Positions 12,901 through 27,108 of a stretch of 64,000 nucleotides of DNA are shown here, in pieces (position 1 is the stretch's first letter; each line of letters opens with the position of its first letter). The notes below the pieces were generated by a model. It had not been told where the DNA came from. It saw nothing but the letters and a program-made list of their open reading frames with translations, and ran no database searches. Origin of the DNA: Panagrolaimus kolymaensis. Its lineage: Eukaryota; Nematoda; Chromadorea; Rhabditida; Panagrolaimidae. The stretch covers positions 930,001-994,000 of the forward strand of contig JAJQJQ010000020.1 of NCBI GenBank assembly GCA_028622995.1, given 5' to 3'. Made by a program: the position numbers and the translations under genes.

Positions 12901-13025
12901 TTACTCAAGGCTTCTCTGCTAATAAAGCTCCTCTTAAATCTGAATTCGGTGCTTCTCAAGCTACTTCTGCTGTTCCTGCTTCTGCTGCAACTAATGCCGA
13001 TGCCGAAGAAGATGATTGGGCTTAA
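9940..13025 (+). CDS. DEAD-box RNA helicase with RGG/FG repeats (Vasa/GLH/LAF-1-like)
   Basis: Ten exons: 9940-10036, 10082-10984, 11031-11119, 11167-11297, 11344-11503, 11552-11702, 11759-12000, 12053-12292, 12448-12648, 12696-13025; 847 aa. Residues 1 to about 335 are low complexity, dominated by RGG, GFRGG and GFG, and largely made of tandem repeats. The helicase core has all motifs: YTRPRKIQ (Q), SETGSGKT (I, about 452-459), PTRELVLQ (Ia), TPGRL (Ib), DEAD (566-569), SAT (601-603), VFTNVRR (IV), ATDVCARGID (V) and HRIGRTGR (VI, 753-760). It should be an ATP-dependent RNA helicase; the FG/RGG-rich arm recalls germ-granule helicases of the GLH, Vasa or LAF-1 type. GLH-type CCHC zinc knuckles are absent. 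The protein ends EEDDWA, close to the acidic-Trp end of Vasa proteins. Exact orthology is undecided. Polyadenylation signal at 13081. Confidence 0.88.
10168..10899 (+). repeat. Coding tandem repeat (RGG/FG) in the helicase
   Basis: Six near-identical copies of a 27-residue core (starting GFSGRGGRGGNFGDNSG and ending GGRGGGFG). They are separated by two spacer kinds, one QPSDSTNTQNE and one SDSANNQNE with small extensions. The nucleotide copies differ at only a few positions, including third positions, so the array has expanded or been homogenised recently. Spacers alternate in the second half, giving a two-core higher-order unit. Confidence 0.85.
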
Positions 13026-13528
13026 TTGGTAATTTATTAATTTTATCAAATTTATTTGTTTTGTGTTTGTAATGCTTGTTAATAAAAAATATTGAAATTG
13101 AATATTGGTTGTCCTTTTCTATTGAATTTGATAAAACTAGAGGATGGATGGAATGATTTTTGTCTATGCAGGCTATTATTATAAATCGTGGTTACTTTAT
13201 TACATAGTAATCATAGTAGTCGAATATCAGAAAGACTTATAAACTTTGTTTTGTTTCCATTGATAAATTTGCAAGTATGTATAAAAAGCTTTGATATGGA
13301 GTGGATGGAAGTCAACAAAATTTCTTATTTTTTGATGAAAATTTCTTTATGCATTTCATTGCTTTAAAAATCAAAGCATAAAATAAAAATGCGAACATTC
13401 GAAGTTAGAAAAAATGCGGGCCAGTGATACATATAAGAAAATAAAAATTTTATAATATTAACAATATTATTATGTGTTGTTTGTTTTTTTTTTTTGCACA
13501 AGGTTCTTTTTTATTGAGTATTGGTTTT
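13026..13528. other. Tail-to-tail spacer between helicase and Src-like kinase
   Basis: Contains AATAAA at 13081 for the helicase (plus). On the minus strand an AATAAA (13510-13515) lies just after the kinase stop codon. No gene was seen. Confidence 0.55.
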
Positions 13529-15709
<2,181 letters not shown>

Positions 15710-18700
15710 TTTTGGTGCCAACGGATATGGAAGAGGTGGTAATGGTAAATGTGATATGTTGGAAGTTTAAAGGTGATAGGTAGCGATAATTAAATTAGCA
15801 ATTAAAAAATATATATATGGAATTACAGTATTTTGAGACGGCAATTATGTTGAAATCGTTTTCAATAAGTTTATAAGTTTGAGATACTCTAATTTCATCT
15901 GAAAAAAAAAGACTTTCATTTCTCAAAAAAAAGTAATCCTAAAATTGGTCAACAAAAAAAAAGCACGGACGAAATATTAAAAATCGTTTTAATCGTTTAT
16001 GCAAACACGCAACTTCCTATTTTGCAAGGAACAAAAAAATTTTTTTTGCATCGAATTAAAAAAAAGCAAATCCCTTAATTTTAACAATTTTTGTTAGGAA
16101 GGAAGAAATAGATAGATGATGATGGTTTTTTCAAGTTTTTGTTACTATAAATTTCTTACACTTACTTGTGTTTTCTTCTTTCTATCTATCAAAAAAAAAC
16201 CAGATTTTTTTTCCACTAAAAATGAGCATCAGAAAAAGAAGAGGAGAGATGTTCCAAAAAAGAAAGGAAGCTTCTACATAAGTTTTTGTCTCCAAAAAAA
16301 AAAACGTTTTTCTCTTCTTTTTTTTGTTGAAAGATTTAAAAACTATTGAAGAATTTCTCCCGTTTTGCTTACCCTTTTGATATTGGTCAAAGTTTTAGAC
16401 TTGTTTCCTTCCTTTTTCCTTATTTCAGAAATGAATCAATTTTTGGGTGCGCAAAAAAAGAGGGAAAAGGAAAATAACGCAAGAATCAAGTCGTCGTCGA
16501 TTATAAATATAAAATTCGGAGGCTAAGAGCTGCTAATTGAAAATAAAAAGGGAAGGAAATAAGTGTTTTCAAAAAAAAAGAAGGTGAAAGCAACAATTTT
16601 GAAAAACAATATATTTCAAGAAGTTAATCAGAAGGCGATAAAAAGTGGATTTCAAGGAGAATCGAGTTGAACTTAAAGAAAAGAAAAAACTAAAAAACCA
16701 AATGTTGTGTTGGTTGAATGGAAAATAGTGGAATTTATAGTAAAATATTATTGATTATAAATCTCTCAAAACGTTTCAAACAATAAATATTGAAACCACA
16801 AATTTTATAATCGATATTCGACTTTTTCAACTATGTTTTTTCGTTCTCTAAACTTCAAAGAAAGCATTCCATTTAAATTCTTGAAAAATATCCTTCGACA
16901 AAAAACGCATTTAAAATCTTTAAAATAAATTATTAGTTTTAAAACTTCAAATGTTTTTTCTTTTTCTAAAGTATTTAAACTGATGTTTGACAAACAAAAC
17001 AAAAAAACCGCAAAAAGACGTATGTAATGTTGCGTGGAATACCGAACGAAATGAAGGTCAAACCCGGTCAGGTCATCATCATCAACATCATGGATGATGG
17101 CAGTATTGAATGAGAAAAAAATGTTTGGATGTGGCTCGGATCGAAGAGGAGAAGAAGACGTCGTCGGCAAATCAGAAGGGAGAAGAAAAACAAGATTGTA
17201 AAAGTTCAAAAAAAAAATAGGACAATTTCAAACAAACTCCCAAAAGAAATTTTTTTTTGAAATCAGAAAAAAAAAATTGTGTCGTTGAATTTTTTTTTGA
17301 TGGAAAATAAATTGACACTAGCTCGCAAGTTTTTTTTAAGACGTAAAAAATTAAAGGAACGGAAATTAAATTATATAACAATAATTTTTTCTAAATAAAA
17401 GAAATTAAAATGTGAGAGAAAATAATGTTTTATATGAACGTCATTCATCGCTATTGGGGTTAAAATAAGAAAATAATGGAAATTGAAAAGGCAAAAATTT
17501 AATTTGGACACCAAATGGTTCATTTACTTTGTTATTGGTGGAAAACTAATGGGGTTTCATTCCTACCTATTGATTTTGATTTGAGCGATTGATTCATTTG
17601 TTTTTTTTTTTCTTCAGAAAGATGTAATTACGGCTTATTTAAAACCAAAATAAAGGTGATCTTTTCTCGATGAATTTAAAAAACGCATATTTAATTTCCA
17701 ATAGATTATTAAAAATTGTAAAGTTCGCTGATAAAAAAACCCTTTAAAAAATGTTTGGAAAAATCATTAATGACACAGAAAATTTGTTTTTATAATTAAA
17801 AATCGCTATGTGGATGCTTAAGTTACAGTATAGCTGTTGTCAATCCATCTTTTATTTTTATTTTTCTCAGGTCATTAAAAAATAAATTTAAAAAATCGTG
17901 GGAAAAGGAAAAATTAAAGTAGCCACAGTTTAAGTACCAAACGATTGAATATAACAGGATATTAAAGCGGTCAAATTTTTTATGGATCTCTAAGACATTC
18001 AAGCTTTTTTAGATTAAAAAAAATCAAAATTAAAGAAGGATCTTATGTATTGTAGAAGAGAAATATTTGATAAACAAAGCTACAATATTTTTACGACATT
18101 TTGCGATAAGTCAAACCCTTTTATGATAAGAAAGGGAAGATAATTATAAAAATATAAACACCTCATTTAAATAAAGCTATAAACTAAAAAAAATAATTGC
18201 AACCAAAAAACAATGAAAGCTAAATCAACAAACACAAAAAAATGGACGATATTCAATCTCCTCCTCATCATCCAAAAAGGGAGCGAAATAAGATCAAAAA
18301 ATAAATCAGACCAAAAGCTTCGTTGACTTTCTTAATCGAAATCCGATTCGGTCACTAAAAATTGAAGAGAAAAAGATGTTCCCGTCATTCATCAAATAAA
18401 AATTAAGAAAAAAAGAGAGTCAATTCAATCAACAGAAAACAAAAGATTTAACTTTTTGTTGTTGTTGGAAACTGCTTTAATGGTACATAAAAAAAACATA
18501 AAGATTTTTGAATTTAAATCCAAAACCATAATCTCAAGAACAAAAAAGAAGATAAAAATAAAAAGGTGTTAAAAATGTAAAAAGAAGAAAGATTTAATTA
18601 AATGATATTCAAAAATTATTGAATATATTTTGTTTTGTTTTTCATTTACGAAAAAAGATTTTCTAAAAATGCAACCCAATAAAAACAATTTTATTATTGT

Positions 18701-19056
18701 CCGACAAACGGGTGGTGTGGTTGACGAGCAAAAAGGCAGCAGTCATTCAGTTAGTCAACTTCAAAGCTGATCGAACGAATGGTATTGCTTTGATTTTTTT
18801 TTTTTGAAGGTTATAGTTAGTCACTGGTCAACCATCTCAATCGTGTAACAACATACATAGTTTGTCGGTCGGTGTATAACATTCATACAAAATTTAAAAC
18901 TCAGGTTTAGGATAATCGGAATAAAAATGGTACATATGTACATCATACGAAAGAACTCGATGTGAGTAAAGGTCAGTAAATCGAAGAGAGAAAGAGAGAT
19001 AGAAAATTTAAAACCATTAATGTTTTTGTTATTTTACAAAATCAAAAAAAGCAAAG
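15710..19056. other. Long A-rich spacer upstream of the Src-like gene
   Basis: No coding exons recognised. The plus strand is full of A runs, so the sense strand of the minus-strand kinase is T-rich here, mirroring 3209-6630 upstream of a plus-strand gene. Probably 5' UTR, promoter and spacer. Confidence 0.5.
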
Positions 19057-19895
19057 ATCATAACTATTACAAGGCTAAAAGCCTAAAAAAGGTGGAAGTT
19101 GAGTCTTGAGTCAATAAAAGCATGGAAATCATGAAAAGTTTGAGTCAATAAAAGAATGGAAATCTCAAAGATTCAAGCCGACTCAACTTCGCGCCCCAAA
19201 AAAAATTTTTAGATAAAAAAGAGTAGATTGGTTTAATGTGATTTTTTTTTCTTTACATCGTGGAAATGTTTGTTCACAAGCTTCGTGTTAATAAAACAGT
19301 GAAATAAAGTTGTTTATATTCAATAACGAGAGGTAATGAATAAATCTTTTGAACATATTTGTAAACTTTATTTATTATACGTTAAAAAAAATCAAAAAGA
19401 TTTCAGATGACGAAAAAAATGGAGCTTCAAGTAGCGACAAAAAGTTAAACAAATACAAAAAAAACATTTTTTGATGTTGAAATATGTTTTTGGATGCTAT
19501 TTATTTTAAATTGATTTAAAAAAGTTAAAAGTAAAATAAAAAACTTTAATTAATAAACGCTATCAAAGCATTAAAGCAAAGTTAGTATCGTCAGAAAAAT
19601 TTAAAAAAGGAAGAAAAAGAGAAATTAACAGATCAATTAATGCGAAATTAGGAACTAAGTATGAAGAAAAAATTTCGGCTATATTTTATTTAAAACAATA
19701 GTAAATGTAAAAATTTATAGCAAAAATAAAATGAGGTGGTGCAAAATTTTTTTTGGGGCGCGAAGTTGAGTCGGCTTGAATCTTTGAGATTTCCATTCTT
19801 TTATTGACTCAAACTTTTCATGATTTCCATGCTTTTATTGACTCAAGACTCAACTTCCACCTTTTTTAGGCTTTTAGCCTTGTAATAGTTATGAT
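19057..19895. mobile_element. Non-autonomous element with 153-bp identical terminal inverted repeats
   Basis: Arms 19057-19209 and 19743-19895 are exact reverse complements as far as I can read. They begin ATCATAACTATTACAAGG and end at a CCCCAAAAAAAATTTT border. The 533-bp middle is AT-rich and shows no protein. Within each arm a short motif (GAGTCAATAAAAG.ATGGAAATC) is repeated, and a partial copy of it continues just outside the right end. No target duplication could be assigned. Identical arms suggest recent mobility or gene conversion. Confidence 0.75.
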
Positions 19896-20717
19896 TTCCA
19901 TTCTTTTATTGAGCTCGAAGAGATTTATAGATGTAATTTGAAAATTTAAAAATCAAATAAATAAAAGAAGGTGTTTTACTAGTGTATTAGTATTTATTTT
20001 AAAAAGATAAATGGAGAAACAATAAACTCTCGATAAAATAATACTTCGCAAAAAGTACCTGACGGTACTATCTGGCCAAATGGAGAAGTTGGAAGTAAAA
20101 AATTGTAGCATGGGAAAAATCTTGAATTTATATAAAAAGTTTTAATGCAAAGCATTTTTATTAATAACTCCAGCTTAATTAAAATTTCTAACTTAATTTT
20201 ACAGTGACCAAAGAGTGTGTAGTTAAAAAGATTCACTTTTACCTTGGTATTTTGCGTTTGCAACGGACTCAATTCAAATTTTAATAGTCCTAATCTTTAT
20301 TTCTTTAAAGGCACATGAACGAATTTCCCTTCTTTAATGAAAAAAAAATGCATGGGAAATAACGGGGATGTTTTACTTTTAACTTTTACTGTAAAAATAA
20401 TTCCTTTAAAAACCTAAAACTTACTACTAAATATCGGAAAATAAAGCTCGGAAAAAGCGAAAAACGTTCTTCCGCCCTTCGGGCGAAAGAAACTTTTTCT
20501 ACTTTTTCTCCTCGCATATATGTAGAGAGAAGAAGTTTGAGTCAATCACCGTTTTTCTAAAAGTTCTATAGTTTTAGTTAAATTTGCTATGGAATAGCCC
20601 TTTCAAATACTAATCCAATCACATTAGAAAAACATAGTTTACTACGTGTCACAAATTTTTACTTTAAACTTTTTTGTTTTGTTACTTTTAATTTAACTCC
20701 TCGTGATTCATTCAAAA
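19896..20717. other. AT-rich spacer
   Basis: No gene seen. A short GC hairpin (CGCCC-TTC-GGGCG) lies at about 20476-20488. Confidence 0.45.
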
Positions 20718-20893
20718 ATATAAGACGCCGATATTTAAAAAGTTTTAGGACAGTGCTAAATTTCGCACTTTTTTGAAAAAGTGTCTCTTTTGCCAAAAAA
20801 ATCAATTGAAAAAAATGGCAAAAGAGACACTTTTTCAAAAAAGTGAGAAATTTAGCACAGTCCTAACACTTTTTAAATATCGGCGTCTTATAT
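20718..20893. mobile_element. 176-bp near-perfect palindromic element (MITE-like)
   Basis: The two halves are reverse complements with few mismatches. The element starts ATATAAGACGCCGATATTTA and ends with its complement. Inside, a GTGTCTCTTTTGCC / GGCAAAAGAGACAC stem surrounds a short loop near 20805. No coding capacity. Size and symmetry fit a fold-back MITE. The TATA at the ends hides any TA target duplication. Confidence 0.7.
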
Positions 20894-21564
20894 GTTTGGA
20901 TATTTGTAATGTTCGAAAAATATAATCTGCCGCCGAATTCGATTAAATTTTATTTTTTCCCTCTTCTAAAGATTAAGAAAATCATTTTAATGCATCAATT
21001 AAAAAATTTTAATCTGAACAAAATGTTATGTTCTTTGAACCTTGAATTAATAACAATTCATGACAATCCATAATTTATACTTTTCTTTGTTTTATGGATA
21101 AAAGCATTAACGTTTAGGTGCAAAAAAACAGCCTTCAAATAAGTTTAATATGATTAAAAATTACTTCTTATTTTAGAAAAGCAGCGCTAAATTAGCTTCA
21201 AAAAACAATTCTCAGAAAATAATATCAGGATTTTTAATAAAGGAGAAGTTGTGAAAATTTGGGAAAATATGGGGACTTGCTTAATATAAAGAAATGGAAA
21301 ATCAGTTTTTAGATAAAGAATTGTGACCTCAAAAAAACTCCTAAATTTATTTCAAAGATCTAGAAATAACAAATATTTGTCGTTTCAAATGCAAAGAAAC
21401 ATATACCAATATTTTTAAAATTTCTAGTTTACATCCTACAATGTTTATTAATAATTATTATTACATTAACAAAAGGGTTTACTATAAATAAACTTTATCC
21501 GACCAAAAAAATATTTAATATCATCGATCTTCGTCCATTTGCAAAAACATTAATTCAAAATATG

Positions 21565-21714
21565 CGGTTTCTCTTTCCTCTTTCGATTGAGGCATTTTTT
21601 CGCGCTAAGATTTGTGACATACAAACAAACAAACAACAAATAATCCGCCTTTGATTTTGCTCTTTGATTGAGACATTTTCGTTCTAAGAATTGTAACGGA
21701 ACGACAAACAAACA
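21565..21714. repeat. Diverged direct repeat, two copies
   Basis: Copies at about 21565-21632 and 21650-21714 share TCTTT.GATTGAG.CATTTT, a CTAAGA.TTGT block and an ACAAACAAAC end in the same order. Confidence 0.55.
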
Positions 21715-21912
21715 GACATTTTTTTTTGGACACATTTTTAGTCAAAACTCTCGATCTATAAAGTTTTTTTTTTTGATTTCTTTACAGATATAATATATAG
21801 ATGGGCACTCATAAGTATACCAAATTTCAGCCATAGTTAATAAACATAAACACATGATTAAGCTAGTTGAAAAAAAAAGAGATCTTGCGCTCCGTCAGTC
21901 CCAACTCAACTT

Positions 21913-21974
21913 GGGCCAGCTTTTCGCATGCAGCACAATCGCTTCGCGATCGTGCTGCATGCTCTGGCTGGCCC
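21913..21974. repeat. GC-rich hairpin
   Basis: GGGCCAGC pairs with GCTGGCCC, and GCATGCAGCAC pairs with GTGCTGCATGC. A small bulge separates the two stems, and the tip reads GCTTCGCGAT. It is conspicuously GC-rich for this genome. Function unknown. Confidence 0.65.
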
Positions 21975-23912
21975 CAAAGAACAAAGAATTTTTTGTACTG
22001 AAAAAAACCTTCGACCAAAAAAAGGAGAAAAAAATGAATATCAATCGGTTGAACACTCGGTACCGACGTCGTCGACTGCGCAAGAACATCTCGACAGGGA
22101 ACGATGAGTACGACGACGACGAATATGAAGGCAATAGCGTTGAATGCTGCGTGGAAGATTACTTTTTTTTTTTGCGAGCACCAGCGTGGTGGCGCAAAAT
22201 GTGACGCACTGATTCATTCTTCTTCTCCTTGATATTACAGAAGACAAATATGAGGCAATACATTTTCAATTCAAAATGATGCGCGACTTTTTTGGTGGTT
22301 CGTCATTTACTCTTTTTTTCTCCCTTTTTCTCACTCGCATTTTTTTTTCTGTCGATCGTTTGTTTGCAGGCTTTTTTTCTTCGTGAATATCGTTCATTCA
22401 CGTTTTTTTAGTTGCTTCTTTTTTTGCTTTTTACTATTTTTGTTTTAAAAAAGGCTTTCAAACTGTAAGGATTTAACGATGTCTTATTTTTTCTGTACCA
22501 TCACCGAACTTTCGAAAATTCAGCTACATTTATAAACATTTTTGATCGCGTTATCTCATATTCGAATACAGCTAGGTAAACAATAAAATACAGTACATGA
22601 ACAACACAAGCAAAAAATCGATCCAATTATCAAGGAATCACTCAAATTTATATGACCATTAATTCGTATTATTTTATAAGAACGATTACCCTCTCTATCA
22701 ATATGTTAAATATAATCATCAAATTTAATATTTTGCACTATAATAATTAATAATGGTATAACAAAGGTGTCAAACAAAATAGCATATCTAACAATCATAA
22801 AGTTTTGAAATAGGATGGAAAGTAAAAATCTGCAAAAAAATAAATTTTACGATACATGAGTTATGGGATGTAAAAGTTTAGGATCGCATTTTGTTTAAGA
22901 AAAAACTTTATAAACATGTTTAGGGACCGGCAAGCAAAAAATGAAGTTGTTTTGTTTTGATATATGGTTTAGAGGGATAGGTACTTTCAAATACGGGGAA
23001 TTTAATGATAGAAGAGAAAATAAAATTTAATAAACTCCCAATTAAGATATCAAGGTTTTAATATTTGGATCTGAATTAAAAAATGGCAACGATAAAGGTT
23101 TTCTTCCCCTTTGATTTTTTGCATGTTGCAAATGAAAAACGAGAAAAAGCAACATTTTTTACTTGACTATGCCCACATTTTGTATCAATTTTATGGTTTT
23201 TTGGTTGAAAAAGTATGTTTCTTGACTACCGGTGTCCGAGACTTTTTTTTTAAAATGTATTTTTGGGTGAGGAATTAGATTATCAAAAAATAAAAATTAG
23301 TCAACCTTTAAGCTGGCTCAGGAAAAATAAAAAACTGTTTTTCGACCCGATTTCCCCATATTTCGATCTATAAGAATTAAATATGTCAATAACAGTTTTT
23401 TACGGGCTTTCTAATGTGATAAAGATCAAAAAATAACATAAATAATACATAAATCATTTAAAGCATTTAAAATTTTTGAAATTCAAATGACATCGTTGCC
23501 ATCTTTTTTTTGGCATTGGCGTTGGCCAAATGTACATGCCGGTACCTAAACATGTTATACAAAATTTCCAACACACATCTCATTCATCGCTTTTGCGTAT
23601 TATGTTTTTTTAGAAATTCTTTACTTTTTGAATTTGAAATTCTATTTTATAAAACCACAAAATATTTTTTGCATCAAAAAACATTAATAATCCATAATAA
23701 TGTTACGCAAGCATCCACATCGATCATAAATATCAAACTCACTTTCTCTTCCATAGATTTCAACTGGCCCTAATTCTAATTTTGCATAAGCTTCTGGTGA
23801 TTATGTTTCAATTTTTTTTGATAAATAAAAAATACCACTTTTTTGAAAACACACATTTTTCCAACTTTTTAAAACAGTGTTTTTTGTGAGCTTTAAATTT
23901 AAAAAAATAATA

Positions 23913-25766
23913 ATGGTGGAAGAAAATTCAGATGAAGAAAGAAAAACTTCATCATTAAATTTTTTAAATCTTACTCGATTTATTATTCTTTTAGTTACAC
24001 TTTTAGCATTAATTTTTGCTTTTGGAAATTCATTAATTTATAATTTTACTATTATTTGTATGTCACATAAAGCTCCAGTATTGGATAAAAATGGTACACA
24101 ATATTTTATTATTGTTCAACAATTTTCACAAAAAGAAGAAGGAATGCTTTATTCTGCGATTGCAATTGGTTCATTTATTGGAAGTTTATCTGTTGTTCAT
24201 TTAGCAAGATATTTTGGGGCGAGGTAATCTGAGAATTAAAGCAACATGCTTTATAGAAAAAGTTTTTGTAGAATTATTTTTACAATTTATGGTGGAATCT
24301 CAGGTTTTGCAACTTTATTATCTCCTGTATGTGCCACATGGGGATTTGTTCCATTATTTGTTATGAGAGTTTTACAAGTAATTTTTTAAAACTTATTTGT
24401 AAAAATTTAATAGACAAACATTGTTTTTATTTGTACAAACTTTTTAACACAAAAATTTAGTAAATAAAAAATCGAAAGTGTTAGTTCTTTTATTATTTAA
24501 GACTTTTATGATTAATTTCCTTTACTAGTTTCATAATCTTTAGGGCATTGGCGCTGGTATGACTTTCACTTCGATTGGTTTTGTAACAGGTGCATGGTCA
24601 CCTTTAGCTTCGAGTGGATTATTTCTTTCATGGCTAACAACTTACATTCAAGTAAATTTCTTGCTTTTAATTCTGTCATTTTTATTTTTTTACAGCTTGC
24701 TCCTCTTTTTACTATGCCTTTATCAGGTTTATTTTGTGAATCATCCATCGGTTGGCCTGGAATTTATTACTTACAAGGAGCTTTAACTTTGGCAGCTTTC
24801 GCTTTATTTTATTTTGTTTATCGCGATACTCCACGATTTCATCAGTAAACTTTCATTTCATTTTTACGAAATTTGTTTCATTTTGATTTTTAGAAACGTC
24901 AGTGACGTAGAACTAGAAAAAATAGAAAAAGCAAAACATGGAGTTGCAACAAATAAAAAATCAAAACCTATAAAAGTTCCATATTTTAAAATTTTAACTG
25001 ATAAAGTTATTATTGGTGTTTTATTTACATGCATGGGAAATTTTTTGGGCTTTCAAGTGTTTATGCAATTCGCACCTGTTTACTTAAATCAAGTCTTACG
25101 ACTAGATATTGAAAAAACTGGTATTATGTCTGCTCTACCTTATTTGGGTTGTTTAATCCTTAAATTTATTGTTGGTCCTTTAAGTGATCAATTAACATGT
25201 ATTTCACAGCTTACTAGCGTTAAACTATACACCGCGATTTCACAGGTAATTTAAAATATTTTCTTTGAGATAAAAAATTAAATTACGGCGTGTTTCGTTG
25301 TGAAAATGTTAAACGGTCATAAGCTTTCCTTGGATTCCTTTTTTTGTGGCTATTTTTACTTTTTTTTCAGTTTACATTAGCCATTTGCTTACTTGTCATG
25401 GCATCCATACCTCCTCAATATACTACTGTAGCTCAAATAGCTTATAGCATTGCCATTATTGGTGGTTCGCTTAATTCAGTTGGATTTTATAAAGCCACTT
25501 CACTCTTTTCTGGCCCTTTTACATCTGTGATAATGTCATGGTTTTCTTTGATTAATGCCGCCGTAGTCTTAGTATTACCAATATTAAAAACATCCATTGC
25601 AGCTGAAAATCGTCCCGAACAATGGGCTTTGATGTTTTATATTATTTCATTTATTGTTATTTGTACAACCGTAATTTTTCAATTTACGGCTGCAACTGAA
25701 CCACGACCATGGGCAATTATAAAACCTAATATTACTGTAAAATCTCTTGATGAAACTGAAGCGTGA
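23913..25766 (+). CDS. SLC17-like major facilitator transporter
   Basis: Six exons: 23913-24223, 24272-24377, 24544-24651, 24696-24844, 24894-25245, 25371-25766; 473 aa with consistent phases. TM1 (about 22-46: FIILLVTLLALIFAFGNSLI) is followed by a short loop containing CMSHKAPVLDKNG, then TM2 and an MFS A-type loop (HLARYFGAR). MRVLQGIGAGMTF and MPLSGLFCES resemble the SLC17 signature regions. Then come the central loop (YRDTPRFHQ, with Lys/Glu-rich stretch) and the second half with VYLNQVLRLDIEKTG and SLNSVGFYKATSLFSGPF. Length is normal for the family, unlike the relative at 6631. The substrate cannot be told from sequence. Tail-to-tail with the next gene. Confidence 0.82.
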
Positions 25767-26177
25767 AAAAAGAAAATTTAGCAGGTTTAAAAAAATTTTA
25801 AACCCGGATGTAAAAAAAAACAGATACGATGATGCCATTTTTAAAAAGGAAAAATTGAAAAAGTCTATGAAAATACTTTCGAGATTTTTTTTGTTTCACG
25901 AATTTTCGTTTTTATATTAGAAATCACTATTTTCTTTTAAATTTGTGCTTATTTATTTGTTTGATTTAATAATTTATTGATTGTCAAATAATTATAAAAA
26001 CCTTAATATTATTATTATTATATTAAAAGGCGCTTCCCACGTTTATATTAAATATCAGTGAAACTATTAGCAATTTTATCATTCACTTGAATAATGTGTA
26101 ACATTTTGAATGTCATTTTTTTTACCAGAATTAATGAGCCTTTGATTGAAAAGAACAAACTTTTTTTAATAAATACT
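25767..26177. other. Tail-to-tail spacer
   Basis: AT-rich 3' regions of two convergent genes; no gene recognised. Confidence 0.5.
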
Positions 26178-27108
26178 CTAATCAAGTTTAATATTATTTC
26201 TATTTAATTTAGCATAATTAGTTCTCCAACCAATGGGTTCAATTCCTGGTGCGGAAAATAAAACACCCAAATCATTTGATTCATCATTTCTCATTGCAGC
26301 GCGACTTAAAATATCACTCTAAAATTCAAACAATCAAAGATTTTTTTTTTAAATTCAAAATATTTACCAATTTAAATAATTTTTCATGCGCAGGTGCTTC
26401 TTCTTCATCTTCATGTTTTATTTTGAGATCATAATATTTTCTCATTGCTTCTTCACATTCAACAGTGGCTTCAAATTCGCATAATTTTTTAACGTTTTTA
26501 TATGCCGTTTCTAAATTATCTACATCTGTTGTTTGAAGTTCACGAGTTTTTTCATTTGCTCGAATTAATTGAAAATTTATTGGATTCATTCCCATCGGCA
26601 TTGGAAGATAAAATCCATCAATCTTTAAAAAAATAAATAAAGGAGATAAAGAATTTAAAGTGAAAATTGTTACGTAAATTTTTTTCGTGACGCAAAAAAA
26701 AATCAGCTTTTCGAGATTTCACTTATCAAAATTTATTTAAATCGCACTGATTTCACTTACTTGACTATCTTTGGTTTTATATCGACCACCCACTTCTAAA
26801 GGCGATGCTAAAGATTCATCAGGAATTTTAAAGTTTGATCCCAGACCACTTTCTCGCATCGAATAATGAAATATTCCACGTGGAACATTTATGGGAGATT
26901 GAATTCCAGCGAAATTTGCCTAAATAGTATTTTATTCAAACTCCAAAAACTCCAAATATGTATTTACCTTCACAGGTTCACCAAATGGAATCGCCGATTC
27001 CCTTTCTTTTCCTTCTTCTCTTTCATCATAATCTTCAATTCCAAAAATACTTTGAATAAAAATGGCAAAAACTACAAAAATAAAAATTCCATCCACCATT
27101 TTTTGCAT
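26178..27108 (-). CDS. Small secreted or membrane-anchored protein, unknown family
   Basis: Four exons on the minus strand: 27108-26968, 26919-26761, 26622-26368, 26318-26178; 231 aa, every junction in frame. The N-terminus is basic then strongly hydrophobic (VDGIFIFVVFAIFIQSIFG), a signal peptide by appearance. A second ATG three codons in (27099) would give an equally good signal. The mature part is acidic, with DYDEREEGKERE, FGEPVKANFAG, VPRGIFHYSMRESGLGSNF, and a helical Glu/Lys-rich stretch containing two Cys (KKLCEFEATVECEEAMRKYY). It ends in GVLFSAPGIEPIGWRTNYAKL. I do not recognise the family. The conserved look of the exon structure and codons supports a real gene. Confidence 0.65.

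Larger units (their letters stand above)
20894..23912. other. Long spacer upstream of the second transporter
   Basis: No convincing coding exon. Contains a diverged direct repeat (21565-21714) and a strong GC hairpin (21913-21974). The rest is AT-rich; the part nearest 23912 is presumably the transporter promoter. Confidence 0.45.

Noticed and set aside
16116..17381. Open frames on both strands upstream of the Src-like gene
   Set aside because: Lys/Phe/Ser-rich low-complexity translations of A-rich spacer with no similarity or splice support.
21854..22204. Open frame of 116 codons with Arg-rich and acidic stretches
   Set aside because: It runs straight through the GC hairpin, has no family similarity and no splice partners.
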